A stretch of 64,000 bases of DNA from Terasakiella brassicae (GTDB lineage: Bacteria > Pseudomonadota > Alphaproteobacteria > Rhodospirillales > Terasakiellaceae). Below the pieces are notes generated by a model. The model worked only from the letters and a program-made list of their open reading frames with translations. It was not told the origin of the DNA and did no database searches. Within the stretch, counting starts at the first letter, position 1, and every line of letters begins with the position of its first letter. This document shows positions 42,655-51,917 of this stretch, one piece after another. Where the stretch lies: positions 794 through 64,793 of the forward strand of contig NZ_BMHV01000005.1 of the NCBI RefSeq assembly GCF_014641495.1, written 5' to 3'. The translations under genes were made by a program, and so were the position numbers.

Positions 42655-43479
42655 TTAAGACGCTCCGTTCAGTTTTTCCGAACGACGACGCAGATATTCC
42701 AGAACCGTCAACAAGGCAAAGGCAAACACAATCAACAAGGTTGCCGCCGCCATAATCGCCGGTGTGATATTTTCCTTAATGCCGTCAAACATCTGGCGCG
42801 GCAATGTGCGTTGTTCCGGTCCTGCACTGAACAACACGACAACAACTTCGTCAAACGAGGTGGCAAAGGCAAACAATGCACCGGACACCACCCCCGGCAA
42901 AATCAACGGCAAAACAACCGTGAAGAAAACCGTGACCGGATTGGCCCCCAGACTGGCAGCCGCACGGATCATATTATTGTCAAACCCTTGCAAAGTCGCC
43001 GTTACGGTAATAACCACAAAGGGTGCGCCCAAGGCAGTGTGCGCCAAAATCAGCCCTGTGTAGGTCGCATTCAATCCCAGCTCGGCAAAGAAGAAATAAA
43101 GCCCCAATGCAGAGATTACAATCGGCACGATCATTGGTGAAACCAACAAGGCATTGACCGCACCTTTCCCTCTGAAATCGGTTCGCGTCAGACCCATCGC
43201 CGCCAGCGTCCCCAGCACAGTTGCAAAAAAGGCAGAAGCCGCACCAATCATCAAACTGTTTTGAATGGCATTGACCCAAACATCAGAGGTAAAGACCTCT
43301 TCATACCAGCGAAAAGAAAACCCACTGAGCGGATAGCTCAAGAAACTGGTTGAATTAAACGACAGCGGAATAATGACCAGAATAGGCAGGACCAGAAACA
43401 ACAGCCCCCCTCCAGCAATCGTCAGGAACGTATAATGCCAGATTTTCTGGCCGGTTGTGGCGTATGGTTGTAACTGCAT
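42655..43479 (-). CDS. potI: Putrescine-type ABC transporter permease (PotI-like)
   Basis: Inner-membrane permease of 274 residues with six helices and the cytoplasmic EAA loop (RAAASLGANPVTVFFTVVLP). It is the last gene of the four-gene importer, seven bases after the PotH-like permease. Assignment as PotI rather than PotC is from its position and similarity; a spermidine or putrescine substrate is inferred. Confidence 0.88.
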   Translation of the reverse strand: MQLQPYATTGQKIWHYTFLTIAGGGLLFLVLPILVIIPLSFNSTSFLSYPLSGFSFRWYEEVFTSDVWVNAIQNSLMIGAASAFFATVLGTLAAMGLTRTDFRGKGAVNALLVSPMIVPIVISALGLYFFFAELGLNATYTGLILAHTALGAPFVVITVTATLQGFDNNMIRAAASLGANPVTVFFTVVLPLILPGVVSGALFAFATSFDEVVVVLFSAGPEQRTLPRQMFDGIKENITPAIMAAATLLIVFAFALLTVLEYLRRRSEKLNGAS

Positions 43480-43486
43480 GATTAAA

Positions 43487-44761
43487 TCACCCCATTTTCA
43501 CGCCGGACGCACCGGTCAGTCGGTTATAGATGGTAAAGAGTATCAATGTTGAGCCAAGCAGGATCATCCCCAACGCCGAGGCCAAGCCCCAGTTCAACGT
43601 GCTGTTGGCGTGGTTGGCAATGAAATAGCTGAGCATCTGATCTTGGGGACCACCGATCAAGGCAGGCGTAATATAGTAACCAATGGCCAGAATAAAGGCC
43701 AAGACCCCACCAGCCCCGATCCCGGGCAGTGTTTGCGGCAAATACACCCGGACAAACGCAACAGCGGGATGTGCGCCTAGACTTTCTGCGGCCCGCATAT
43801 AACCCGGTGAAATGGATTTCATCACACTGTAAAGCGGCAAAATCACAAAGGGCAGCAACAAGTGGATAAAACCAATGTATACCCCCGGTCTGGCAAACAG
43901 CAAGGTCAATGGTTCATCAATCAGGCCCAAATTCATGAGAGAACTGTTTACGATCCCGTTCTTTTGCAGCAGGACAACCCATGCACTTGTGCGCACCAGC
44001 AAAGATGTCCAGAACGGCAGCAACACACAGAACATTAACGTGTTGGACACTTTTGAAGACGTATTGGCCAGCAGATAGGCAATCGGAAAACCCAGTAACA
44101 AGCTGATAACCGTAACGACACCGGCAATCCAGATGGTGCGCCAGAAGATATTCACATAAATCGCCTGACCTTCAGATACGTTTACAATGTCACCCTTATC
44201 ATCAATCTTCTTATCAACCGCGCTCAACAGGTAAAACGGCGTCAGGGAACCCGATGCCCGTTTCAAGGCATTCCAGTATTTTTCCTGTTTCCAGCGTTTG
44301 TCCGCTTTCACAAATGTATCCAGTGTCGCATCAACGGGCACATGGCTTTTGAATTTACGAGCCGTGCGCATAATTAAAGATCGCATGCCCGAAACATCAT
44401 AATTCAAGCGCTTGCCGACAGTGGCTGCCGTCTTGTCATGGTAAGCCTGCACCAGATCCGTTGCAAAAATTGCCGTCAAGGTTTGCGGCGGCATGCCTTC
44501 ACCCGACCATTTATCCAGCTCGACCTTGGTGTTGGGCAGATAAGAAACCACTTCCGGGTTATCGATAGAGCGCACAAGCATAATACCGATCGGAATGGCA
44601 AAAATGAGCAAGGTGAAAATAAACAAAGGTGCAATAAGCGCCATTGCACGAATTTTCTTCATCCGCTCAGCGCGTCTGAGCTTTACCTTAAGAGGAAGGC
44701 CATTTTCCTCCTGAGGCAAAACATCCGATTGCGATGCTGTTAAGGCAGGTGCCTGATCCAT
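43487..44761 (-). CDS. potH: Putrescine-type ABC transporter permease (PotH-like) with long loop
   Basis: Partner permease of 424 residues. After a cytoplasmic N-terminus and the first helix (about 38-62) there is a periplasmic insert of about 130 residues before the next helix (about 205-225), which is absent from E. coli PotH (317 residues). The EAA loop (RAAESLGAHPAVAFVRVYLP) is normal. Third gene of the operon. Confidence 0.88.
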   Translation of the reverse strand: MDQAPALTASQSDVLPQEENGLPLKVKLRRAERMKKIRAMALIAPLFIFTLLIFAIPIGIMLVRSIDNPEVVSYLPNTKVELDKWSGEGMPPQTLTAIFATDLVQAYHDKTAATVGKRLNYDVSGMRSLIMRTARKFKSHVPVDATLDTFVKADKRWKQEKYWNALKRASGSLTPFYLLSAVDKKIDDKGDIVNVSEGQAIYVNIFWRTIWIAGVVTVISLLLGFPIAYLLANTSSKVSNTLMFCVLLPFWTSLLVRTSAWVVLLQKNGIVNSSLMNLGLIDEPLTLLFARPGVYIGFIHLLLPFVILPLYSVMKSISPGYMRAAESLGAHPAVAFVRVYLPQTLPGIGAGGVLAFILAIGYYITPALIGGPQDQMLSYFIANHANSTLNWGLASALGMILLGSTLILFTIYNRLTGASGVKMG

Positions 44762-44853
44762 TGTTCTTTACCGCTTCGTTAGGGTGGACAATTTGGCTCA
44801 ATCAAAAAAGGTAAAGAGAGAGGGAGGCTCCCCCTCTCTTTACCACCGGGTGC

Positions 44854-45900
44854 TTATTTCGCAGCCCAGGAATTGAAACGTTCGTTGAGTTCGTCTTCAA
44901 AATCAATCCAGAACTCTGTATCGTTTGCCAAGGCGTTTTTCAGGTTGGCTTCAGCAGTCGGCAACTGATTGCCAAGGGCTTCGGGCAACGCTGCAATCGC
45001 ACCTTTGTTGGTCACACCGTAAGGAATACCTTCCGGGAACTTCGCCTGGTTGTCTTTAGCAGATGCAAAGGCAACAAAATCAAAGGCTTTATCTTTGTTT
45101 TCCGACCCTTTGACGACAGCCCAGCTATCAACTGCATAGATTTGACCATCCCAAGAGATCTGGAAGTTTTTGCCTTCTTTATTGGCATTCGTGATACGGC
45201 CATTATAGGCTGTTGTCATCACAACATCACCAGATGCCAGCCATTCCGGCGGCTGCGCACCAGCTTCCCACCACTGGATATGTTCTTTTAATGCATCCAG
45301 TTTGGCAAAAGCGCGTTTTTGACCTTCCGGTGTTCCCAGAACTTCATAAACGTCACCGGGGGCAACGCCATCCGCCATCAAAGCGATTTCCAGATTAAAC
45401 TTGGCGCCTTTACGCATGCCGCGCTTACCTTCGAATTTCTTTACATCCCAGAAATCCGCCCAGCTTTTCGGGCCGTCTTTCAGAACATCGCCATCATAAG
45501 CCAATGCGATGGACCAAACGTAAGAACCAACGCCGCAATCACTAACCGCTGCGTCGATGAAATCATCTTTTTTACCGATTTTGTCCCACGCCATCGGTTC
45601 GAACAAACCATTCTCACAACCGCGCAGCAGTTCTGGTGCTTCAACCAGCAAAGCATCCCAAGTAACGGATTTTGTATCAACCATTGCCTTGATCTTTGCC
45701 AAACCGCCATTATAGCTGTCTTCCGTCAAAGCAACGCCGGATTTTTTGGAAAACGGATCGAAATAAACATTACGATGGACTTCCTGCGACGCACCGCCCC
45801 AACCGACAACGGTCAGGTCACGTGCTTGTGCATTTACGGACAGACCGGCCACAAGTGCACCGGCAGCAATCGTAACAGAAAGCAATTTTTTTACAGACAT
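44854..45900 (-). CDS. potF: Periplasmic polyamine-binding protein (PotF-like)
   Basis: Substrate-binding protein of the importer, 348 residues. Signal peptide MSVKKLLSV with a cut near AQA-RD. The mature part shows the family pattern (VVGWGGASQEVHR, WDALLVEAPE, VVMTTAYNGR). The start at 45900 has AAAGGGA six bases upstream; the frame runs on to 45981 without a signal peptide. Second gene of the operon, so it is usually the most abundant product; no internal promoter is obvious. Confidence 0.9.
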   Translation of the reverse strand: MSVKKLLSVTIAAGALVAGLSVNAQARDLTVVGWGGASQEVHRNVYFDPFSKKSGVALTEDSYNGGLAKIKAMVDTKSVTWDALLVEAPELLRGCENGLFEPMAWDKIGKKDDFIDAAVSDCGVGSYVWSIALAYDGDVLKDGPKSWADFWDVKKFEGKRGMRKGAKFNLEIALMADGVAPGDVYEVLGTPEGQKRAFAKLDALKEHIQWWEAGAQPPEWLASGDVVMTTAYNGRITNANKEGKNFQISWDGQIYAVDSWAVVKGSENKDKAFDFVAFASAKDNQAKFPEGIPYGVTNKGAIAALPEALGNQLPTAEANLKNALANDTEFWIDFEDELNERFNSWAAK

Positions 45901-45990
45901 GAAGTTCCCTTTCTCTTCATTTGACAGGGTGATTAAAGGGTGAATACGGTCATTCATAACAAAGGCCCTCGACCGCCCCACCTTCCCAAA

Positions 45991-47094
45991 TTAAGCCGAT
46001 GCGGGGTCTAGTGCCCGACAGTCATCAGCTGAAAAGCCCACATAGAGCTTATGTCCCGGATTCAAATCCGCATGGATGTTTCCGGCTCGCACCATAGCGC
46101 GAAAATCTTTTTGCCCCCCGACATCAAGGGCAACACGAACATGGTTTCCGTGATAGATCGTCTCAATCACAGTTGCTTCAAATACATTGGCAAAATCGGG
46201 TTTGACATCATTCAGTTGAACCCGTTCCGGGCGCAAGGAAACAGCCGTTTGCACCCCGGCCCCATGCCCGGCGACATTTTGCGCTGTGATCTTAACCCCA
46301 TTGGGTAATTGCACAGCACAGGCCTGATTGTCAGAAGAGACAATCTCGCCACACAAGGTATTTGTTTCCCCGATAAAGTTCGCCACAAAACTGTTTTGCG
46401 GACATTCATAAAGCGTTGCCGGATCATCAATCTGTTGAATAATCCCGTCATTGAACACCGCCACCCGGTCAGACATGGTCAAGGCTTCATCCTGATCATG
46501 GGTCACAAACACCATTGTCACACCAAGGCTTTCATGGATATGCTTGATCTCGATCTGCATTTGCTCACGCAGTTTTTTATCCAACGCACCCAAAGGTTCA
46601 TCCATCAAAACCAGTTGCGGTTCAAATACCAAAGAACGCGCCAGTGCAACACGTTGTTGCTGCCCACCGGAGAGCTGACCGGGACGGCGTTCACCAAATT
46701 CCCCAAGTTGCACCATGTCGAGCGCACGTTGCGCCTTTGCCTTGGCATCGGTCTTGTTCATTTTGCGAACCGTCAGGGGAAAGGCCACATTTTCCACGAC
46801 ACTCATATGCGGGAACAGGGCGTAGTTTTGAAAGACAACCCCGATATCACGCTTATGCGGGGGCACATTGTTAATGGCATTGCCTTGCAGCAAAATGTTC
46901 CCATGCGTTGGTGTTTCAAAACCCGCCAACATCATCAAACAGGTACTTTTGCCTGATCCACTTGGCCCCAGCAGCGTTAAAAACTCGCCGCGCTTAATAT
47001 CTAGGTTCAGGTTCTTTACAACCAGATTTTCACCATCATAGGTCTTTTGCACATTTACAAAACGAACCAATGGATCATTCGCGCTTGCCGTCAT
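45991..47094 (-). CDS. potG: Polyamine ABC transporter ATPase (PotG/PotA-like)
   Basis: Cytoplasmic ATPase of the importer, 367 residues. Walker A GPSGSGKS, Q-loop FQNYALFPHM, signature LSGGQQQR, Walker B LVLMDEP and the H-loop THD are in order, followed by a C-terminal TOBE domain (about 290-360). First gene of the operon; 91 bases separate it from potF. Length and TOBE domain match PotG/PotA. Confidence 0.92.
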   Translation of the reverse strand: MTASANDPLVRFVNVQKTYDGENLVVKNLNLDIKRGEFLTLLGPSGSGKSTCLMMLAGFETPTHGNILLQGNAINNVPPHKRDIGVVFQNYALFPHMSVVENVAFPLTVRKMNKTDAKAKAQRALDMVQLGEFGERRPGQLSGGQQQRVALARSLVFEPQLVLMDEPLGALDKKLREQMQIEIKHIHESLGVTMVFVTHDQDEALTMSDRVAVFNDGIIQQIDDPATLYECPQNSFVANFIGETNTLCGEIVSSDNQACAVQLPNGVKITAQNVAGHGAGVQTAVSLRPERVQLNDVKPDFANVFEATVIETIYHGNHVRVALDVGGQKDFRAMVRAGNIHADLNPGHKLYVGFSADDCRALDPASA

Positions 47095-47456
47095 TACTCA
47101 ACGTACCCCTTAATCGGATTTATCCTCAAAAGCAGTGCCTTTTCTGTTATATTGTTTTTATTAAGTGAAAAGGCTTCCACTTCCCGTTTAATCATTTTGC
47201 AAATCAGAACACAGAACGTTTATTATTTCAATACACAATTCTTAAAAATGTCATATTTTTTGTGCATCTTTTTTTACTGCACAAAAAACAGGCAAAGACC
47301 ATCGCCTTTGCCTGCTTATTGTTCTGTAAAAGCCTGCATTTCAATCGTTCAAATCCCACTTTTCTGCGTTCTTTGAAGCTAAAACCAATACAGAGACACC
47401 CCATCCCCGCATTCCCTTTTTATGATTCCTGACGCCTTGCGCCTGCCCCGACAAAT
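47095..47456. other. Promoter region of the importer operon and 3' end of the CoA-transferase gene
   Basis: About 360 AT-rich bases with the minus-strand terminator at 47283-47314. The importer promoter should lie between 47095 and 47283 but no clear hexamer pair stands out. Nothing coding is seen. Confidence 0.4.
47283..47314 (-). terminator. Terminator of the glutarate operon
   Basis: Stem caggcaaag (47289-47297) with ctttgcctg (47306-47314) and six T on the minus strand. It ends transcription of the CoA-transferase gene about 145 bases after its stop. Confidence 0.85.
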
Positions 47457-48686
47457 CTACTGTTGAACGATTCCCCGCTCTGCCAGCTTGGTAATATCAT
47501 CCTCGCTCAACGATAGAACGCTTTTCAGCACGTCTTTGGTATCTGCCGCCAAAACCGGTGGCGCATTACGATACTCAACAGGACTGTTTGAAAACTTCAA
47601 CGGGGACCCGACACTCGGCACCTTACCCGCCACAGGATGATCAAGCTCAACCTTCATGTCACGCGCTTGTACTTGTGGGTCGGCAAATACACGATCAATC
47701 GTATTGATCGGCCCACATGGGACATGGGCTGTTTCCAATTGCGAAATCCACCAGTCCAGCTCATCCTTGACTATGCGTTCGCGCAAGATGGGCACCAACT
47801 CGTCCCGATATTTAACCCGGGAGGCATTGGTGGTGAACCGTTCATCTTCCGCCAGTTCCGCCATACCAGCGACTTTGCAAAACTTGGCAAATTGATTGTC
47901 ATTGCCCACAGCCAAAATCATATGGCCATCCGATGTTGCAAACGCCTGATACGGCACAATATTGGGATGCGCGTTCCCCATCAATCCGGGGGCATTGCCA
48001 CTGGCGAGATAATTCATCGCCTGATTGGCAAGGGTTGCCACCTGAACATCCAGCAACGCAAGATCGACGTGTTGGCCTTCACCTGTGCGATCACGGTGTG
48101 CAAGCGCGGCTTGCACACCAATGACAGCATAAAGCCCGGTCATTACGTCGGACAAAGCCACGCCGACTTTTACCGGACCAGCCTCAGGCCCATTGCCAGG
48201 TTGGCCGGTGACACTCATCAAGCCGCCCATACCCTGAATTAGAAAATCATAACCCGCCCGATTGGCATACGGACCCGTTTGTCCAAACCCGGTAATTGAA
48301 CAATAAACCAGATCGGGCTTTATTTTTTTAAGACTGTCATAATCGAGGCCGTATTTCTTCAGGCCACCGACTTTGAAATTTTCAATCACCACATCACAAT
48401 GGGCGACCAGATCACGGATCAGGGCTTGCCCGTCCGGTGCAGCCATATCAATGGCAACAGATCGCTTGTTGCGGTTTGCCGACATATAATAAGCCGCATC
48501 GCGGGTATCGTTGCCGTCTTCATCCTTGATATAGGGTGGCCCCCATTGACGGGTATCATCCCCGACTTGCGGGCGTTCGATTTTAATAATCTCTGCCCCC
48601 AAATCGCCCAGCGTCTGACTGGCCCAAGGGCCAGCCAGAATACGAGACAGATCAAGAACGCGAATATGTGAAAGTGGTCCGCTCAT
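47457..48686 (-). CDS. gcdG: CaiB/BaiF CoA-transferase, probably glutarate CoA-transferase
   Basis: Class III CoA-transferase of 409 residues. The family start VLDLSRILAGPWASQ, the SANRNKRS block and catalytic-loop GAEIIKIE are visible; the nucleophilic Asp lies in the GYDFLIQ region by family comparison. It follows gcdH by 13 bases with a LysR gene divergent, the layout of glutarate clusters where this enzyme activates glutarate to glutaryl-CoA with succinyl-CoA. Substrate is thus inferred from context. Confidence 0.85.
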   Translation of the reverse strand: MSGPLSHIRVLDLSRILAGPWASQTLGDLGAEIIKIERPQVGDDTRQWGPPYIKDEDGNDTRDAAYYMSANRNKRSVAIDMAAPDGQALIRDLVAHCDVVIENFKVGGLKKYGLDYDSLKKIKPDLVYCSITGFGQTGPYANRAGYDFLIQGMGGLMSVTGQPGNGPEAGPVKVGVALSDVMTGLYAVIGVQAALAHRDRTGEGQHVDLALLDVQVATLANQAMNYLASGNAPGLMGNAHPNIVPYQAFATSDGHMILAVGNDNQFAKFCKVAGMAELAEDERFTTNASRVKYRDELVPILRERIVKDELDWWISQLETAHVPCGPINTIDRVFADPQVQARDMKVELDHPVAGKVPSVGSPLKFSNSPVEYRNAPPVLAADTKDVLKSVLSLSEDDITKLAERGIVQQ

Positions 48687-48699
48687 CTAAGCTCTCTTC

Positions 48700-49878
48700 T
48701 TAAAAGAATGCTTGCAGGCCTGTTTGGGCACGTCCCAAAATCAAGCGGTGAATATCGTACGTTCCTTCGTAGGTATTGACGGTTTCCAAGTTCACCATGT
48801 GGCGGATGACGTGGAACTCGTCAGAAATACCGTTGCCGCCGTGCATATCACGCGCCATTCGGGCGATTTCCAAAGACTTGTTCACATTGTTACTCTTGAT
48901 GATCGAGATATTTTCGACCGCACAATTATCTTCATCCATCAAACGACCAACACGCAAGGCAGCTTGCAAACCCAAGGTAATTTCAACCTGCATGGTTGCA
49001 AGTTTGTTCTGGAACAATTGGTTCTGCGCCAACGGACGATTAAATTGTTTGCGATCAAGACCGTATTGACGCGCGGCATGCCAGCAATATTCCGCTGCAC
49101 CCAACGCACCCCACGCAATACCGTAGCGCGCCTTATTCAAGCAACCGAACGGACCGGCAAGACCTTGGACATTGGGCAGCAGGTTTTCATCCGGTACAAA
49201 CGCGTTATCGAGAACGATTTCACCGGTGATGGATGCGCGCAGACTCATTTTACCTTCGATCTTCGGTGTTGAGAAACCTTCCGTACCGCGTTCAACAACA
49301 AAACCACGGATCACACCGTCCAGTTTTGCCCATACAACCGCAATATCGGCGATGGGGGAGTTGGTGATCCACATCTTGTTCCCCGTCAACAGGTAACCGC
49401 CATCCACTTTTTCAGCGCGTGTTTTCATGCTGCCCGGGTCAGAACCATGATCCGGTTCCGTCAAACCGAAACAACCGACCATTTCACCCGTTGCCAGTTT
49501 CGGCAGATATTTTTTGCGCTGTTCTTCGCAACCATATGCGTAAATCGGGTGCATCACCAAAGAAGACTGCACACTCATTGCAGAACGATAACCGGAATCA
49601 ACACGTTCAACTTCACGACCGATCAGACCGTAACAAACGTTGCTCATACCCGCACAACCGTATTCTTCAGGAATGGTACAACCCAGCAAGCCCAGTTCGC
49701 CAAATTCATTCATAATTTCACGATCGAATGTTTCGTTTCGATTGGCTTCCAGAATACGCGGCATCAATTTGTCGTCGCAGAATGCACGAGCACTGTCACG
49801 TACCATGCGTTCTTCTTCTGTCAGTTGATCGTCAAACAGGAACGGGTCTTCCCACTTAAAAGATACCTTGGCGGCCAT
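48700..49878 (-). CDS. gcdH: Glutaryl-CoA dehydrogenase
   Basis: FAD acyl-CoA dehydrogenase that oxidises and decarboxylates glutaryl-CoA to crotonyl-CoA, in lysine and glutarate breakdown. At 392 residues it matches the family; [25 protein letters not shown] and the catalytic Glu in [10 protein letters not shown] are GcdH-typical. First gene of the two-gene operon, divergent from the LysR regulator. Confidence 0.94.
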   Translation of the reverse strand: MAAKVSFKWEDPFLFDDQLTEEERMVRDSARAFCDDKLMPRILEANRNETFDREIMNEFGELGLLGCTIPEEYGCAGMSNVCYGLIGREVERVDSGYRSAMSVQSSLVMHPIYAYGCEEQRKKYLPKLATGEMVGCFGLTEPDHGSDPGSMKTRAEKVDGGYLLTGNKMWITNSPIADIAVVWAKLDGVIRGFVVERGTEGFSTPKIEGKMSLRASITGEIVLDNAFVPDENLLPNVQGLAGPFGCLNKARYGIAWGALGAAEYCWHAARQYGLDRKQFNRPLAQNQLFQNKLATMQVEITLGLQAALRVGRLMDEDNCAVENISIIKSNNVNKSLEIARMARDMHGGNGISDEFHVIRHMVNLETVNTYEGTYDIHRLILGRAQTGLQAFF

Positions 49879-49966
49879 AAACTTTTCCTCAAAATTGGTT
49901 AAATCACTTAATCATTCATTTAAATGATGATAAATTAAAATAAAAGCGATGTTTTTTCATGATTTC

Positions 49967-49981
49967 ATTCATTTTATGAAT
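49967..49981. promoter_or_regulatory. Candidate LysR operator
   Basis: ATTCAT-TTT-ATGAAT, a perfect 15-base dyad. A second short palindrome, cattTAAATG, lies near 49916-49925. Both are in the divergent gcdH/LysR promoter region, as expected for a LysR regulator. Confidence 0.45.
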
Positions 49982-50008
49982 GATAATATTCAAAGGCTTT
50001 CAAAACCG

Positions 50009-50902
50009 ATGCGACGACACCTGCCAACTTTCACCTCTCTGCTTTGCTTTGACGCTTCTGCGCGTCATCTCAATTTCACACGCGCAGCCGAAGAACTCAA
50101 CCTCACACAAAGTGCCGTCAGCAGACAGGTGCGCAATCTTGAAGAATTTGTCCAAGCTGAACTTTTCCACCGCATTAAAAAGAAACTGGAATTGACCGAA
50201 GAAGGCATCAGTTACGCCGAAGCCGTCAGCACTCATCTGAATGCACTGGAAAGCGAAACCTTGAAATTGATCACCAACGATCAAAACGATATCCGCCTTA
50301 ATGTCGGGACGTTCCCGACATTCGGGTCTCGCTGGTTGATCCCGAAACTCAATCGCTTTACCCAGAAATATCCCAACATACAACTCAACCTGACCACAGG
50401 ACTGACCGCGTTCGATTTCACCACACAGGATGTGGATATCGCGATTCAACATGGCGATGGCAACTGGCCGGATGTCGAGATCAAAAAACTAATTGACGAA
50501 ACGGTTGTTGCTGCCTGCGCCCCCTCCCTCGTGGACGGACGCACGGGGTTAGAACCCAAAGACGTACTGGATTTCAGCCTCTTGAACCTGCAAACCCGCA
50601 TGTATGCATGGCCGGAATGGCTCGCCCATCAAGATGTCACGATCAAATCACGCATTACCGGCCCAACCTTTGAAACCTTTTCCATGATGATCCGCGCGGC
50701 CCTTTCCGGTCTGGGTATCGCAATCGTTCCACCGATGTTTATTGAAGATGAACTGGCCTCAGGTCGGCTCATCTCCCCCTTTGGGCCGGAAATTAAAAGC
50801 CAACGCGGATACTATCTGGTCACAACGGCCAAAAAGAAAAAAATGGAGAAAGTAAAAGCCTTTAGCGCCTGGATTGATAGTATAAATTTAACCGAAAATT
50901 GA
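50009..50902 (+). CDS. gcdR: LysR-family regulator (GcvA/GcdR-like)
   Basis: A 297-residue LysR regulator: N-terminal winged helix (FTRAAEELNLTQSAVSRQVRNLEEF) and effector domain (about 95-295). The start at 50009 (MRRHLPTF) fits the family; earlier in-frame ATGs (49976, 49949) would place the dyad operator inside the gene. Divergent from gcdH, so it should control glutarate use; the ligand is probably glutarate by analogy. Confidence 0.85.
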   Translation: MRRHLPTFTSLLCFDASARHLNFTRAAEELNLTQSAVSRQVRNLEEFVQAELFHRIKKKLELTEEGISYAEAVSTHLNALESETLKLITNDQNDIRLNVGTFPTFGSRWLIPKLNRFTQKYPNIQLNLTTGLTAFDFTTQDVDIAIQHGDGNWPDVEIKKLIDETVVAACAPSLVDGRTGLEPKDVLDFSLLNLQTRMYAWPEWLAHQDVTIKSRITGPTFETFSMMIRAALSGLGIAIVPPMFIEDELASGRLISPFGPEIKSQRGYYLVTTAKKKKMEKVKAFSAWIDSINLTEN

Positions 50903-51053
50903 ATAACTTTAACAAAATGTAATTAAATAGATAATACATATATTTTTAACTTTTTATCTTTTTCACCTCCCCTTTTAAGGCAATCTGATATATTAATAAA
51001 AACGTCCTATTCGCCGAATAAATAATGAGCCGTAAACAGAGCTACGCATAAGA

Positions 51054-51419
51054 ATGTCAAAAACCATCCTGATTGTTGAAGATAACCAGATGAACATGAA
51101 ACTGTTCAATGACCTTCTACAAGCGCATGACTATAACACCATTCAGACATACAGCGGGCATGACGCTGAAGACTTGGCTCGCCAGCATAAACCTGACCTT
51201 ATTGTCATGGATATTCAGTTACCGGAAATCTCCGGTCTGGACATTACACAAAAACTAAAAAGCGATGACACCCTGAAACATATTCCCATTCTTGCCGTCA
51301 CGGCATTTGCCATGAAAGGCGATGAAGAAAAAATTCTTGAAGGGGGTTGCGATGGCTATTTATCAAAACCTATATCGGTGCCGCGTTTTTTGCAGGCCGT
51401 TGCAGATTTTTTGGCATAA
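51054..51419 (+). CDS. divK: Cell-cycle response regulator DivK
   Basis: Single-domain receiver of 121 residues, very close to Caulobacter DivK ([42 protein letters not shown]). Phosphoacceptor Asp53. DivK relays polarity signals from PleC/DivJ to control CtrA. In many alphaproteobacteria it precedes pleD; here it stands alone, followed by a shared terminator and rpmG. Confidence 0.93.
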   Translation: MSKTILIVEDNQMNMKLFNDLLQAHDYNTIQTYSGHDAEDLARQHKPDLIVMDIQLPEISGLDITQKLKSDDTLKHIPILAVTAFAMKGDEEKILEGGCDGYLSKPISVPRFLQAVADFLA

Positions 51420-51453
51420 ACAATCCTAAACACATTCCCCAGCCCCAAAGACA

Positions 51454-51490
51454 CAAAAAAAAGGTTCCGACATAATCGAAACCTTTTTTA
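51454..51490. terminator. Shared bidirectional terminator of divK and rpmG
   Basis: Stem aaaaaaggttccga with tcgaaacctttttt around a five-base loop; A runs on one side and T runs on the other serve both converging genes. Confidence 0.9.
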
Positions 51491-51516
51491 TAAATTCTGG
51501 TACAAATCAGCTTGGA

Positions 51517-51684
51517 TTATTTAATCTTCGCTTCTTTGAACAGCACATGCTTGCGTACCACCGGGTCGTATTTGCGGAATTCCAGCTTCTCGGTGATATT
51601 ACGCGGGTTTTTCTTAGTTACATAGAAATAGCCCGTGTCAGCGGTGCTTACCAGTCTAACCTGAATGGTGGTCGGCTTAGCCAT
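51517..51684 (-). CDS. rpmG: 50S ribosomal protein L33
   Basis: A 55-residue ribosomal protein of the large subunit. Sequence [18 protein letters not shown] and YVTKKNPRN is family typical. It lacks the CxxC pairs of the zinc-binding form, so it is the zinc-free type. The start at 51684 is by family length; the upstream extension to 51753 is not real. Confidence 0.96.
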   Translation of the reverse strand: MAKPTTIQVRLVSTADTGYFYVTKKNPRNITEKLEFRKYDPVVRKHVLFKEAKIK

Positions 51685-51917
51685 CTTACTTATTCCTGTA
51701 GCAAAAATGCGTCTGTGAGGGCCGGACAATACAGGCATTTTTTGCGATGTCAAGACGCTTTGTACGTTTTTATGACAATTTCAGTTTCTATCGCCCTCTA
51801 TGGCGCAATATCGTCAAAAGCCGCTGTACTTGACTGGTAATTTTAACTTGCCCCCTCCCTTTTATCTTCGCGCAAATCAGGAAATTCGAGACAAAATAAA
51901 AATCGATTCCCGATATA

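Noticed and set aside
45319-45924. 201-codon plus-strand frame opposite potF
   Set aside because: Antisense shadow of the binding-protein gene.
47341-47365. gttcaaatcccac resembling a tRNA T-loop
   Set aside because: No acceptor, D or anticodon stems can be formed around it.
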